DNA from: Isoetes taiwanensis
Taxonomy: Eukaryota > Streptophyta > Lycopodiopsida > Isoetales > Isoetaceae
Reading direction: 5' to 3'
Assembly (NCBI GenBank): GCA_021234155.1
Contig: JAJEKV010000293.1
Location: forward strand, 64,001-128,000
Length of the DNA: 64,000 nucleotides
The translations under genes were made by a program, and so were the position numbers. Numbering within the stretch: position 1 is the stretch's first letter; each line of letters begins with the position of its first letter. This document shows, one piece after another, positions 11,506 through 23,810 of the stretch. The notes beneath the pieces were generated by a model that was not told where the DNA came from, searched no databases, and saw nothing but the letters and a program-made list of their open reading frames with translations.

Positions 11506-13965
11506 TGTTGCCCATTTCTGGCAACATGGACTAGCATCTATCATCAAAAACTTTTGTTTCATCCATATTTCCTCTAAGGAAAAGTTTCAGGCTATTGTGA
11601 TCCCATTAGAGTTTGGAAGACATTTGACCAAGTTTGGAAGGCATTGGGGATCTCCTTTTATAGCCTAATCTTTTCCTTGAGGTAAAATACCTTTAGACAC
11701 ATTCCCATTTGTTTAACATTTTCCTTTGATTTGAAGACCAGGCAAAGGCTATAGCAAGATTACCAAAGAAGCACAAGTTGTTTTACCAAAGCTCAACCTT
11801 ATGAAGCTTGCTTGAGTTTCATTAGTAGTTTGAAGTCACACACATAAGGATGCCATCTTGGAAGTGAAACATGCTCTTATCCTAGCCTTGAAGTTTGGAA
11901 GACCCTTATAGAAGTTTGGAAGACCCCCTTAGGCTTTGAGCAAATGTATCTTCACTATGAGGTATGATTTGAGCATTAGAGACAATCTGAGATGAAATCA
12001 AGTGCTACAGAGGTACCCCTCTTGTCTTCATTCCATATCCACCTTTTTTATGTCCTATGAACCTTTTATAACCTTTCTCTCACCATGTTTTTCACTTTTG
12101 AGACCTTTTCCCATCATTTCACTACCCATTTTTTTATTGATCCTACCTTCAATTGAGAATTGCCCCCTAATGATCTTGAAAAACTTCAAAGGCAAGAAAA
12201 TTCTTTTCTCATTCTCATTTCATCTTCCTAAACCCTAGTATAGCCTATTTACACCCTTTTTCCCATCTTTTTCCATGACTTTTTCACCATCCCTATGTTG
12301 TAATATTCATTGACCATGGGTCAAAATGGACAAAAATTTAAATGTTTTGGTTTGACACGAAAACCTTCTAGATGGAAAGCTTGGCAAAAAAGAGCTAACA
12401 TGGCCTTTTTAAATTTGAAAAAAAACCCTTGGGAAGGCCTTCAAAATTGGATTCTTGGGATGCGTGCCAAAAAAAATAAAAAACCCATTCTAGCCTATCT
12501 ACCCTATCTATTTCTGCATAGTTCCAGGTCACCCCCAATTTTCCCATCGGTGGCAGGGTGGGGCGGCATTACCTATTTGGGTGTCCCCTCTGCGTGGCAC
12601 GTAAACTTAATAGTGGGGTCAACACTATTCCTTATATACAGAAGCTGCCAGACTCGTTTGTGCCTGTGGGATATATCACCCTTAAGAATTTTTGATGAAC
12701 CCTAAGAAATAGGGGAACCTGCTAAATCCACCAATTAGGTGCCCTAAATTTGATTGAATCCGCCAATTTTCCCCGAGATCAACTCCCTGAACCTTTTTCC
12801 GAGACCTTGGGGACCCTCTGTGGCATTTGATCCGTGAGAAATTGCTCAAATTAGGCCTAAAATCACTTACTACCGAGCTAGTTTTGTGAGAGGAACAGTT
12901 CTTAAACCAAAGATTATGGATCAAATCGACACCGCCCCTCGAGAGATATACCTCTGTGATTTTGGCGCGATTGAATATTTTGATATCATTTTGCTCGCTC
13001 TGCTTTCGATTCCAGCTCTATTTCGATTCGAGATTGAAGTCGGTTAGATTAGGACTGTTCAAAGATCGAAGCACCTCGATTGCAAACTTAAATAATCATT
13101 CCATATTACTTCATTGGTATTTTTGAAGCACTCGAAAGACTCATACGGTCTTGAAATTGCTCTCAAGCATTATTATTTTCAAACTTTGGTAATACCACCG
13201 TTGACATTATCAAACTTTCTGTACCACCTTGCTATAATGCATAGTCTTTGCCCGAAAAATCGTTTTTCATCATTGTACATCCATTTTTGTAATTCAAGAT
13301 TGCTCTTTTAAAAAGCAAAAACCAAAAACAAGACCAAAACACTTACTCGTAGATTATATCCTCTTCAGATAGTTGTATTTCATCCTTATAGGAATCCTAG
13401 AAACCTATACATCGGAGAAAACATATAAAAAGATTTCTTTTCATAATCATTCTGAGTTTGTTCTTTTCTTGAGGTTTTGTTTACTTATGGGAAAACTAAA
13501 ACATCCTTTTGCTATTCAAACCTTTTGCACGTGATCTAGAGGCTATTTTGAAGTTGTCTCCACAGATCCCAACCCAAAATTTCCCATCAAACTCCATCTG
13601 CAAAATTTGGCTCTCTGTTTTGGCACTGGCCAACTTTTTGACCTGCCTTTGACCTCGATTTTCTTGACCCTCCCTTATTCAAATCAAGTCAAATCTTCTC
13701 CACCATTTTCCTCTGCTTGTTGACCACTTATAACACCAATCAGATCTTCAAAATCTCTCAAGGTGTGTCTGCAAGTTCGGTTTTTGCTCTGACAGTTTTT
13801 TCAGTTTCAGGGACTCTAGTGATTTTGAAAAAACTAGCACTTCAAAAATGAATTTTCTGGTTTCATATGACAAGGATTGATCACCCTAAGTGATCTGGAG
13901 GTTCTAACCATTACATTTTAAGATTCCTTTGAGGTTAGGCTAAAATTCCGTGTTTTAGGCTAACA
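11506..13965 (+). repeat. 5' LTR
   Basis: 2,460 bp, starting TGTTGCCCATTTCTGGCAAC and ending GTTTTAGGCTAACA. Nearly collinear with the 3' LTR. Open frames inside it (for example 12,002-12,238 and 12,310-12,705) have no recognisable domain and are broken in the other LTR, so they are not treated as genes. Confidence 0.92.
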
Positions 13966-13968
13966 TTT

Positions 13969-13987
13969 TGGAGGTTCTACCGAGATT
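13969..13987 (+). promoter_or_regulatory. tRNA primer-binding site, probably tRNA-Gln
   Basis: Three bases after the LTR, TGGAGGTTCTACCGAGATT begins. TGG pairs with the tRNA 3' CCA. The following bases complement an acceptor and T-arm ending ...CGGTAGAACCT, which resembles plant tRNA-Gln (acceptor GGTTC...). The match to tRNA-Gln is from memory; the spacing and the TGG start are seen directly. Confidence 0.6.
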
Positions 13988-14084
13988 TTCACCTGGAAGT
14001 TGAACTCCATGGCACCAAGAAAGATCACTTGAGCTCATTTGAGCAACCCGAGGTAACAGTCAACCAGATCTAGTAGGGGTAAGC

Positions 14085-15075
14085 ATGAAAGTGGCTACCA
14101 GTTCCACAGCAAATGTTACAAATGTTTCTGCTTTGCCTTTTCCTCCACAAGCTCCTTACCAATTTGAGCTCACTATACCTGTTTCTTCCCCTTGTTATGA
14201 TTCTTCCATGAATGCTAACCATTTCTTGAAGAATTTTGAAGAATATTATGAGGAGCATGGAAAGAAGAAAGGTACCAGGTTTCTTTGAGTTTATCAAATG
14301 CATGAAAGGTGATGAGGCCGATCTTGGTTGGATTTCGAATCGTCAATAGGTACTAAGTGGGATGAATTGGAACAAAGGTTTCGGCCAAGGTTTGGTAAGA
14401 CTACTTCACCCCAGGACCTTGTTTTTGAGCTCAATTCCTTTTCTATTAAATCTGGTGAAAGTGTGAAACAAAGATGTGGAAAGATTTAACTCTTATTTCT
14501 TTGGTGTGTAATAGGAACCATGTTTCCCACCCAACCTTGCATCCTGGTTGCTTCCTTTATCGAGGTCCGATGTCTAGGCCTAAGATTTATAGAAAGTTAT
14601 TAAAGCTTCAAAAGTTTGGTGAGCTAGATTCAATCCATAAGACATTTGTAAAGGTCGTAGATTTAGTAGAAATGCTAAGCTATCTCGCCACGATGATGAA
14701 ATCAGAGATCCATTCTACCCTCCTCATCATGATATCGAAAGCACAGTCACACTATGCTAATGTGCCCCCTGGTATGCAGCCGGAAGGAAAAGAAGAAGCC
14801 AAAAGTTGAAGAGCTAGACCCCGTGTTTCGTAAATGAAATCTGAGATAAGTAAGGTATCCAAGCTCTCTTAGAAGTTACCAAACAACTCATGGAGTTAAA
14901 AAATAGTAATAATGCTCCTTCTTCTAGCTCTGCCATACCCGAATGCACAAACCGTGGTAAACCCTATCATAGGGATGAAAATTGCTTTGCAAGATCTTGT
15001 CCTAAATGCCACAAAAGGGGCCATTTTGGTAGAGAATGTCCCTGTTTGTTCTTTTTGCAAAGAGATAGGTCATGA
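14085..15075 (+). pseudogene. gag: gag of the LTR element (broken)
   Basis: Frames at 14,085-14,288, 14,474-14,809 and 14,890-15,075 carry gag-like sequence with a capsid-style ...NHFLKNFEEYYEE segment, then a zinc-knuckle region. CPKCHKRGHFGREC is a complete CCHC knuckle (CX2CX4HX4C) near 15,000. Just before it, CTNRGKPYHRDENC has the spacing of a second knuckle in which the second Cys is Arg. Gag packages the element RNA through such knuckles. Several frameshifts and stops separate the pieces. Confidence 0.75.
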
Positions 15076-15457
15076 AGAGAAGTTTCAAGTAGTTGTCAAG
15101 AATTACCTTGCAAAGCAAGAAAAAGGTAAACAGTGTCCAATATTAGTTTTATTGAGACTTGTGCAGTAAGAACAAGAAGAACAAGATGTTATGGTTGTGC
15201 AAAAACGTGCTAGGCTCCATTCAGTACATCCGCAAGTTACGTCACACCAAGTGTAGCTCCTAAGGTAACATTTCAGCCAAATCCTCGGGATATAGCTCCT
15301 CCCCCTGCTCAAAGGTATAAACGTAAAGATTTTGAGCTTGATGAATTTGAATTGCTTATGAAAACTCCAAGGTTCTTGTAGACTTACTAACTTTATTAAG
15401 GATTGCACCATCATACAGGAAAAGCTCATCAAGAATACCCAAAAATGTTGAAGAGAT

Positions 15458-15919
15458 TTGCTTAGAAACTTGCAACAACATTCAGTAGCCCTACCCGAGC
15501 AACAATCAAGATCCGGTGCTTTTATTTGTAGTGCTACTATAGGTACCTCCCATTTAGATAAGGTTTTGTTAGATGGAGGTTCCTCCCTAAATGTCATGCC
15601 TTATCATGTTATGAAAACTTTGAATCTCAAAGTAGAAGACAACACTTCTATTATTCTAAAATCCTTTTCCAATGCTAAGGTAGTACCAAAGGGAGTGGTG
15701 AGAAATGTGTCCTGTAATCTGTGGGGAATCATTGTCTTAGCTACATTTGTGGTTGTTGACTTTGAGAATGTTAATCATGCTAACATCTATGATTTATTAT
15801 TGGGAAGAAGGTGGATGAAAACAAGAGATGCTAGGCCTATATGGTCCGAAGGTATTTGCACTATTTCAAATGGAGCAACTTCCATTAAATTGGTAAACCA
15901 AACTGACCCTTTATGCTAA
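15458..15919 (+). pseudogene. retropepsin (aspartic protease) of the LTR element
   Basis: A 153-codon open stretch contains DKVLLDGGSSLNVMPYHVM, which is the D-[ST/G]-G-S active-site strand of a retropepsin with the usual hydrophobic residues around it. Further on come ...NIYDLLLGRRWM, matching the conserved ...LLGRPWL element near the C-terminus of Ty3/gypsy proteases. It is upstream of the polymerase domains as expected. The active Asp is retained, but the polyprotein is disrupted on both sides. Confidence 0.8.
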
Positions 15920-16039
15920 CATTAGATTCATAGATATGGATATTTTGCGGGAGAAGAAGAGTTAGGAGTTTACAGTTTAGGTCTAGATGTTGATATAAAT
16001 GCGAAGTTATCAACTTTGCTCATGTAGAGTTCCCTCGAT

Positions 16040-16440
16040 CCAAGAGAAAACAAGGCCTACCTTTGGTTTGATGGAGGTATGTCTAAAAAATTAGGGATTG
16101 CTTCTTCTTCGCCGCTATTCGGAAGGATGCAGATCTTAAGCCGATGACTAAGATAGGGAGGATTCATCCTAATATTTCTTCTAATGCAAAGCAGAATATA
16201 GGGCCCTCATTGCAGTGGCCTACAGAAGCAGGTTCATGAATATTTCCCATATTGTTATCTATGGAGACTCACAACTTGTTTGCAAACAGATTCGGGAGAA
16301 TACCAAACAAAACATCAAGATATGGAGGATCTGAACACACAAGCTCGAGAATTGCTAACTTTTTTGATCATTTGGGAAATTTATCATATTCCAAGGTCTA
16401 AAAAACTTTGAGGCTGATTCTTTGTGCAGGAAAACACTCT
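16040..16440 (+). pseudogene. extra RNase H (archaeal-type/RVT_3-like) between protease and RT
   Basis: Read across three or four one-base frame changes, this region gives KAYLWFDGGMSKKLGIAS, then AEYRALIAVAYRSRF, then IVIYGDSQLVCKQIRE, then IYHIPRS.. and NFEADSL. These are the four acidic positions of an RNase H fold (D in FDGG, E in AEYRAL, D in GDSQLV, D in EADSL). They are in the style of the additional archaeal-type RNase H of plant Tat retrotransposons. A second, ordinary RNase H follows the RT at 17,480-18,015, so this is a dual RNase H element. The position before the RT is unusual. The indels mean it is not expressible as read. Confidence 0.65.
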
Positions 16441-16509
16441 TAGAGCATCTCTCCTGAGGGAGCTATCAAGGAAGATGTCCTAGATGAAGATGAACTCTCT
16501 CGTTTTCAT

Positions 16510-17390
16510 CCTATCTTGACCATCAACCTAGCACAAGAGGAATCACACAAAGAACTTGAAGTGCACAAAGGAGGTATGTCCAGGACTTTGCAAATGGGAG
16601 ATCTATATGATGAAGATTGCAAAGGTAAAATGATTAAGTACTTTGAAGATTGGGTGGATGTTTTTGCATGGGAATATTCAGAATTGAAAGGGGTTGATAG
16701 GAGCATTTGTGAGTTTGAGATAAAAGTTCGTGGAAGATACTAAACCCTGTCATGCAGAGATTGAGAAGAATTAATTCCTCACTTTTAGATCTTATCAAGC
16801 AAGAACTATTCAAAATGCAGAGTCGAGGTTTGATAGTTGACATTGTGAACCCTTCTTGGGTTTCTTGTATTGTTCAGTTCTAAAAAAAGAATGGTTCTCT
16901 AAGAATATGTGTGGATTATAGAGATCTAAATAAAGCTACTTATCACAAAGATTGTTACCCTTTGCCTTTTTTGGAAGAAATACTTTATGCAAATTGGGCG
17001 GGCAAGTCTATGTACTCATTTTTGGATGGTTTCTCCGGTTTTAATCGATTAGCATCAAAAGGAAGATCAGCCAAAGACATCCTTCATTACTCCATGGGGA
17101 ACTTATGCAATGAAAAGGATGCCTTTTGGCTTAATGAATGCCCCCGCTACATTTCAGAGAGCTATGGATACCGCCTTTGCAAACATGACTCCCCGAGCAA
17201 TTCGGGAGTTTATCTTGATGATTTATGCTTAGGTAATGGTACAAGTGATCATATTTCAGAGGCTAACAAGGATATTCACATTGTGCGCATGCAATTTGGA
17301 GTTAATCTAAACCCAAAGAAGTGCATCTTTTTGGCGTCCAAAGGCCAGCTCTTAGGCCATGAGGTTTCGCTAAAGGCCTTCAAGTAGTGA
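16510..17390 (+). pseudogene. pol: reverse transcriptase of the LTR element
   Basis: The lead-in ...DWVDVFAWEYSELKGVD is the typical Ty3/gypsy pre-RT segment. It is followed by MDYRDLNKATYHKDCYPLPF (RT fingers), YSFLDGFSGFNR (motif A, catalytic Asp in LDGFSG), the segment around 17,100 ([13 protein letters not shown]-like when frames are followed), and VYLDDL (motif C, YxDD-type). NPKKCIFL and KGQLLGHEVS match the downstream RT thumb region. At least three frameshifts and several stops interrupt it. Confidence 0.85.
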
Positions 17391-17479
17391 AGAGAAGATC
17401 ATAGCTTTAAAAAGCTTCAACCACCCGTGACAATTAAAGAAGTCAAGGGATTTATGGGAATGACCTCTTTCTTAAGAGT

Positions 17480-18015
17480 GTATGTGCCTAATTTCTCTCA
17501 TTATTAGTCCTATCTCTAAGTTGACTAGAGTAGGCCAAGTTAGTAAAAGAGAAAGTAAGTATAGGCCTGTTGTTTGGACTGATGAGTGTGAAAAAGCTTT
17601 TTTGCAGATCATAGAGGCTATTTGCCATTCTACACTTTTAAAAACTCCAGACCTTTCATTACCATTTAAAGTTTACATAACCATCACTAAAAAAGCTGCT
17701 GGAGTTGCCATTTTGCAGGATAGACACCCTATTGCTTTTGCAAGCAAACAATGGTCTCAAACTGAAGAGAAGTATGCTAAGATAGAAAGGAGTCTTTGCT
17801 GCTCTCATCTTTTTGATCGAGAGACAGTGGTCATCTTTACAAAAATCCCAAGCCACTATCTACATGCAGCAGAACCCCATGCCCTTTTTGTATGGTAAGA
17901 AATTAGAAAAACCTAAGCTTCATAGGTGGGCTTGTAGACTTCAATCCTATGATTTAAAGGTAAAGGTTATTCATGTATTGAACAACCCGAAGTTTATACT
18001 TGCCTCACGCCTACT
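17480..18015 (+). pseudogene. pol: RT-linked RNase H of the LTR element
   Basis: VWTDECEKAFLQIIEAI, PFKVYITITKKAAGVAILQD, HPIAFASKQWSQTEEKYAKI and KLHRWACRLQSYDLKVKVIH follow the order of the RNase H domain fused to gypsy RTs (the RT_RNaseH family). The usual catalytic Asp in the ...D.S..G.G..L strand is replaced here (ITITKKAAG). One frameshift lies near 17,810. Confidence 0.8.
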
Positions 18016-18119
18016 TTGAACATGAGGAGTTGATACAAGAAGAAGAAATGACTAACCTTGTTGTAAATGAACAGGACTTGTCAACTATACCGTACTCAAG
18101 GTTGGCAACAACCTATTAG

Positions 18120-18960
18120 GAGGTTCCTTCAAGATGTCGGAGATACCTTCGAATTTTCAAAAAAGCCAAGCTTATAAGTTTAAGTTAAAATGTTTGACTT
18201 ACTCCTTGGTTGGTGACATCTTGTGCAAGGTAAATAGGGATGGTGTACTCTTAAGATGTGTTGATGAAGATGAAGTCGCCTCGGTACTTGCTGAAAATCA
18301 CAAAGGCGTTTGTGGTGGTCATTTTGCAGCAGACATAACCGCCAAGAAAATATTGAGGTCCGGTTATTTTGGCCTCATTTATTTAAAGATTGTTATGATA
18401 TTATAAAGACTTGTCATCAATGCCAGATCTTTGGCAAAAGAATCTTGCATCCTGCTCCTCTTACAGGAATTGTCTCCCCTGGTCCATTTCAAGTTTGGGG
18501 ATTGGACTATGTTGGCCCTATCAATCCTCCATCCTCAGCCCAAAGATGAATACATTGTTGTGGCTACTGATCTGTTCACTAAGTGGTCGGCAAAGACCTT
18601 TAAGGAAAGCAAATGCCCATACATCTGCTAGATTTTTGCATGAGAATATTTGCTCTAGGTTTGGCATTCCTTTTAAAATTTTGACCTGATAGAGGCTCTA
18701 CTTTTATTAATGAAGTTATTAATTTCCTTGTTTCAAGTCTCAAGATCAAGCATGTGAAAAGCTCACCCTATTATCCTCAAGGAAATGGCCAAGCCGAGTC
18801 TACTAACAAAGTGCTTAAGGGTATTTTTTGCGAAAAGCATTTTGCCAAAACCAAAGGGATTGGCACTTGAAATTATATGATGCTCTTTGGGCTCATAGAA
18901 TTACTTCTAAAGCGACTACTAATGCCTCACCTTCAGTTTAGTATATGGAGTAGAGGCTGT
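18120..18960 (+). pseudogene. pol: integrase of the LTR element
   Basis: The N-terminal HHCC zinc-binding domain is seen as HKGVCGGHFAADITAKKIL... then CHQCQIFGKR. The catalytic core has FQVWGLDYVGPINPP (first Asp), then after a frameshift IVVATDLFTKWS, then FGIPFKIL and DRGSTFINEV (second Asp), and YYPQGNGQAESTNKVL (Glu). This is a classic DDE integrase of Ty3/gypsy type. Stops and frameshifts at about 18,548, 18,630 and 18,688 break it. No chromodomain is evident downstream. Confidence 0.87.
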
Positions 18961-19868
18961 TATTCCAAATGAAGTTAGAGATACCTTCTTTAAGGATGGC
19001 ACTCAAGCCGGAGTTGGAGTTTTCCCTGGAAGCCTTGAAAAAATTAGATGTATGAAGTTCTGTTAAAATTAGATGAAGAAAGGTTTGTTGCGTAGAATTA
19101 CAACTTTGAAGAAGGCTAAGATGCTAAAGATGAAAAGACTTTCAAGGCTGCTCATCTTATAGGTTGGCGGATCTTGGTACAGATTAGAACCGCCAAATCC
19201 CATTAATATTCAACACCTTAAAAGATATTGGCCTCAAAGATGCCCACGCTTGAGCCTCTTCACTTCTATATAAGCATTTGTTCTAGCTTAGAATAGGTTA
19301 GTTCATAATTTCAAAGTTGAGTTTTTAATATTTCTTTTGATTAGCATATTTCCTTTGAGGTTTGATATTGTGTTTTTTTGCTTAGTCTGCAGGAATGTGA
19401 CCACAAGGGATGAAGACTTTGATTATTACCTATTAATGGGCTCTATGTTGTCATGACAGACCATTTGTTAAAACATTTCATCTGTCTTCTAACCTGGCCT
19501 ATTCTTCATAAAGACCTTGCTTCTCCATTGGAGTTCTAGAGTGCTATCCATATATAATTTTCCACATCTTGCTTGGCACTCATGCTAACCTTGATTTCTT
19601 GTCATATGAGGTTCATTCTTTTCTCCTCCATTTTCATCTGCCTATAAGTTGCCCTACATTCCATTTCAACCTCCTATCCTTTTTATTTTCATTCCCTACA
19701 ATGCTCTGCACCACATTTCCACCATAGCAGTAGTTCATCTCACACTCATACCACTCATTTCATTACTCTACATCATTCTGTCACCCACGCACACCCGGTA
19801 TTTGAAGATCCTCGGCCTAAGCTTACATCCTGTTGGGGCCGAGGGGACCAGCCTATTCTTTCCTTTTT

Positions 19869-19875
19869 GAGGAGA
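19869..19875 (+). promoter_or_regulatory. polypurine tract next to the 3' LTR
   Basis: GAGGAGA directly abuts the TGTTG start of the 3' LTR, in the position of the plus-strand primer. It is short but correctly placed. Confidence 0.5.
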
Positions 19876-22355
19876 TGTTGCCCATTTTCGGCAACATGGA
19901 CTAGCATCTATCATCAAAAACTTTTGTTTCATCCATATTTCCTCTAAGGAAAAGTTTCGTGCTATTGTGATCCCATTAGAGTTTGGAAGACATTTGACCA
20001 AGTTTGGAAGGCATTGGGGATCTCCTTTTATAGCCTAATCTTTTCCTTTGAGGTAAAATACCTTTAGACACATTCCCATTTGTTTAACATTTTCCTTTGA
20101 TTTGAAGACCAGGCAAAGGCTATAGCAAGATTACCAAAGAAGCACAAGTTGTTTTACCAAAGCTCAACCTTATGAAGCTTGCTTGAGTTTCATTAGTAGT
20201 TTGAAGTCACACACATAAGGATGCCATCTTGGAAGTGAAACATGCTCTTATCCTAGCCTTGAAGTTTGGAAGACCCTTATAGAAGTTTGGAAGACCCCCT
20301 TAGGCTTTGAGCAAATGTATCTTCACTATGAGGTATGATTTGAGCATTAGAGACAATCCGAGATGAAATCAAGTGCTCTGAGAGGTACCCCTCTTGTCTT
20401 CATTCCATATCCACCTTTTTTTTATGTCCTATGAACCTTTTATAACCTTTCTCTCACCATGTTTTTCACTTTTGAGACCTTTTCCCATCATTTCACTACC
20501 CATTTTTTTTATTGATCCTACCTTCAATTGAGAATTGCCCCCTAATGATCTTGAAAAACTTCAAAGGCAAGAAAATTCTTTTCTCATTCTCATTTCATCT
20601 TCCTAAACCCTAGTATAGCCTATTTACACCCTTTTCCCATCTTTTTTCCATGACTTTTCACCATCCCTATGTTGCAATATTCATTGACCATGGGTCAAAA
20701 TGGACAAAAATTTAAATGTTTCGGTTTGACCCGAAAACCTTCTAGATGGAAAGCTTGGCAAAAAGAGCTAACATGGCCTTTTAAATTTGAAAAAAACCCT
20801 TGGGAAGGCCTTCAAAATTGGATTCTTGGGATGCGTGCCAAAAAATAAAAACCCATTCTAGCCTATCTACCCTATCTATTTACAAGATAGTTCCGTGTCA
20901 CCCCCAATTTTTCCACGTGGCAAATAGGCGTGGGGGGCATTACACGGGGTGGGTGTCCCCTCAGCGTGGCACGTAAACTTAATAATAGTGGGGTCAACAC
21001 TATTCCTTATATCTGAAAGCTGCCGGACTTCGTTTGTGCACGTGGGATATATCACCCTTAAGAATTTTTGATGAACCCTAAGAAATAGGGGAACACCGCT
21101 AAATCCGCCAATTCGGTGCCTAAATTTGATTGAATCCCGCCAATTTTCCCCGAGATCAACTCCCGAACCTTTTCCGAGACCTTGGGGACCCTCTCGTGGC
21201 ATTTGATCCGGAGAAATTGCTCAAATTAGGCCTAAAATCACTCGGCCGAAGCTAGTTTTGTGAGAGGAACAGTTCTTAAACCAAGCATTACAGATCAAAT
21301 CGACCCTGAGAGATATACCCGTGTGATTTTGGCGACTGAATATTTTGATATCATTTTGCTCTGCTTCTGCTCGCCGGATTCAGCTCTATTTCATTCGAGA
21401 TTGAAGTCCCGGTTCATTGTGACTGCTCAAAGATCGAAGCACCTCGATTGCAAACTTAAATAATCATTCCATATTACTTCATTGGTATTTTTGAAGCACT
21501 TTCGAAAGACTCATACAGGTCTTTGAAATTGCTCTCAAGCATTATTACTCAAGCATTATTATTTTCAAACTTTGGTAATACCCGCTGACATTATCAAACT
21601 TTCTGTACCACCTTGCTATAATGCATAGTCTTTGCCTGAAAAATCGTTTTCATCATTGTACATCCATTTTTTGTAATTCTGCATTGCTCTTTTAAAAAAG
21701 CAAAAAACCAAAAACAAGACCAAAAACACTTACTCAGAGATTATATCCTCTTCAGATAGTTGTATTTCATCCTTATAGGAATCCTAGAAACCTATACATT
21801 CGGAGAAAACATATAAAAAGATTTCTTTTCATAATCAATTATGAAGTTTGTTCTTTTCTTGAGGTTTTGTTTACTTACGGGGAAAACTAAAACATCCTTT
21901 TGCTATTCAAACCTTTTGCACGTGATCTAGAGGCTATTTTGAAGTTGTCTGCACAGATCCCAACCCAAAATTTCCCATCAAACTCCATCTGCAAAATTTG
22001 GCTCTCTGTTTTGGCACTGGCCAACTTTTTGACCTGCCTTTGACCTCGATTTTCTTGACCCTCCCTTATTCAAATCAAGTCAAATCTTCTCCACCATTTT
22101 CCTCTGCTTGTTGACCACTTATAACACCAATCAGATCTTCAAAATCTCTCAAGGTGTGTCTGCAAGTTCGGTTTTTGCTCGGCGCTTTTTTCGGGGCCAG
22201 GGGACTCTAGTGATTTTGAAAAAACTAGCACTTCAAAAATGAATTTTCTGGTTTCATATGACAAGGATTGATCACCCTAAGTGATCTGGAGGTTCTAACC
22301 ATTCTGTTTAAGATTCCTTTGAGGTTAGGCTAAAATTCCAGGTTTTAGGCTAACA
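19876..22355 (+). repeat. 3' LTR
   Basis: 2,480 bp, collinear with the 5' LTR over its whole length and ending TAACA before the GTATC target duplication. Differences from the 5' LTR concentrate at homopolymers and CG-rich stretches (for example 20,880-20,970 against 12,515-12,600). One local duplication of TCAAGCATTATTA occurs at about 21,535. Confidence 0.92.
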
Positions 22356-23105
22356 GTATCAACCAATAACAGTGCAGAAGGGTTTGCGATATGGATGGTT
22401 ATGCATAGCGGATTTGTGGCCGCCCCAAGAGCTGCACTTGGCTGGACATGCTCTAAGAGCATTTATTTTAGAACATGTTGTAGATCGCAGGCCATTGATC
22501 ATCCAGTTATCATAAGGATGATTTTCGTCCATGGAGATTAAAATGCCAGTGTAGTGGACTGGAGCTGAAACTATGACGGATTCACCACAAAAAGGACGTC
22601 AACACATGCATTGGCACTATGGATCGAGCTCAACAGGTTTGCTGGTCTTTTATGTTAATTCACTGTAATAAAATAGTAATACTCCATTCCATTACGAAGC
22701 TGGAAAAATTACATTGATAGCTTAATATTGTTTTGCTCTAATTTATTGCATTAAGCTAAGTCCAGTTGGTACAGTCATATAGATTTCAGATCTGCTTATT
22801 CTAGATGGTTGTGTTATGCACTGAATATATGAGAGCTGATCCAGCATGGTGGATCTAGAACTAGCATAAGCTAAGAGGATATTTAAGGTAACAATAGAGT
22901 AGACATGTGGATTTATTGGGTTTGCATGAGATTTCTCTATTGAGCTTTAGATCCGACACCCGCTTTAGCTAAGAAGGGTATAGTTCTTTCTTTGGGCTAA
23001 GCAAAGTGTCAATAGATATTCAAATATTTTTTGGCGGCTTATATAGCCCGAATTGTATAGGCATCTATTTGCCACAGATTACCATATTGCATGCTTGTAA
23101 TCCAG

Positions 23106-23221
23106 AGGTTGAAGATCGCACAGATAATGAGCAATGCAGCAGTCTGCAACATTCAGCTGATGCTACATTGGAGATACAAGACAATGATGGAGCTACAGCC
23201 AATAGTCTTCTTGTCAAATAA
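23106..23221 (+). pseudogene. terminal-exon fragment, unknown gene (copy B)
   Basis: Second copy of the fragment at 8,560-8,675, with the same frame and the same TAA stop. The family is unknown. Conservation between copies reflects recent duplication and is not evidence of function. Confidence 0.3.
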
Positions 23222-23810
23222 ATGTACAATGCGCATGACATAAAGCTGGCACAAAGGGCTTCACTCAGGTCTGCCTAAGTTATTTTAATTGATGCTTTTT
23301 TCCTCAATAAATACGGGCGCATTATTTGCAACTATTTTGGATATCTGCTTGCTCATCGACAAATAGCACTTATGTTATTTATTGATGACTGTGTTTGCAA
23401 TGCATTAAAATAGGTGTGAGGGTTCTAATGTAGCTTAACAAATTGCTTAGCATTTGCTGTACTCAGAAACAAGTCCCAATATTCATGACATAAGCTCTTT
23501 TTAGAAATACATGGAATGGATTCAAGAAAAATAACAGTTTATATTTGTGCTTAGGGGACGATCCTAGCATAATTATGGTTGCTTCTACTAAATGCATAGA
23601 TAAATTGTGATCTGTTCAGAGTTCTACCTAGATCTCTACATTATTAGAAAATGCTAGAGTATGCTGATGCTTATGCTTTTTTTTGTTGAAGGACGACAGT
23701 CTATTATTCATGAAAAAATCAAGAAACATACAAGAGGTCTGTGAAATGGGACTCAAAACCTAGAGGACTACGAAGTCCCCTAAGCAAAACCACCCATACA
23801 CAGTACATAA

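Larger units (their letters stand above)
11506..22355 (+). mobile_element. complete Ty3/gypsy LTR retrotransposon, decayed coding region
   Basis: The 10.85-kb element has LTRs that begin TGTTG and end TAACA. It is flanked by the 5-bp duplication GTATC (11,501-11,505 and 22,356-22,360). The empty site survives in copy A. The internal region carries, in order, a gag with zinc knuckle, an aspartic protease, an extra RNase H, reverse transcriptase, a second RNase H and a DDE integrase. Integrase after RT-RNase H makes it Ty3/gypsy; the extra RNase H recalls the plant Tat group. Every domain is broken by frameshifts or stops, so this copy cannot be autonomous as read. LTR homopolymers differ in length between the two LTRs, so part of the damage may be sequencing error. 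Confidence 0.93.

Noticed and set aside
12310-12705. 131-codon open frame
   Set aside because: Lies inside the 5' LTR, has no domain and is disrupted in the 3' LTR.
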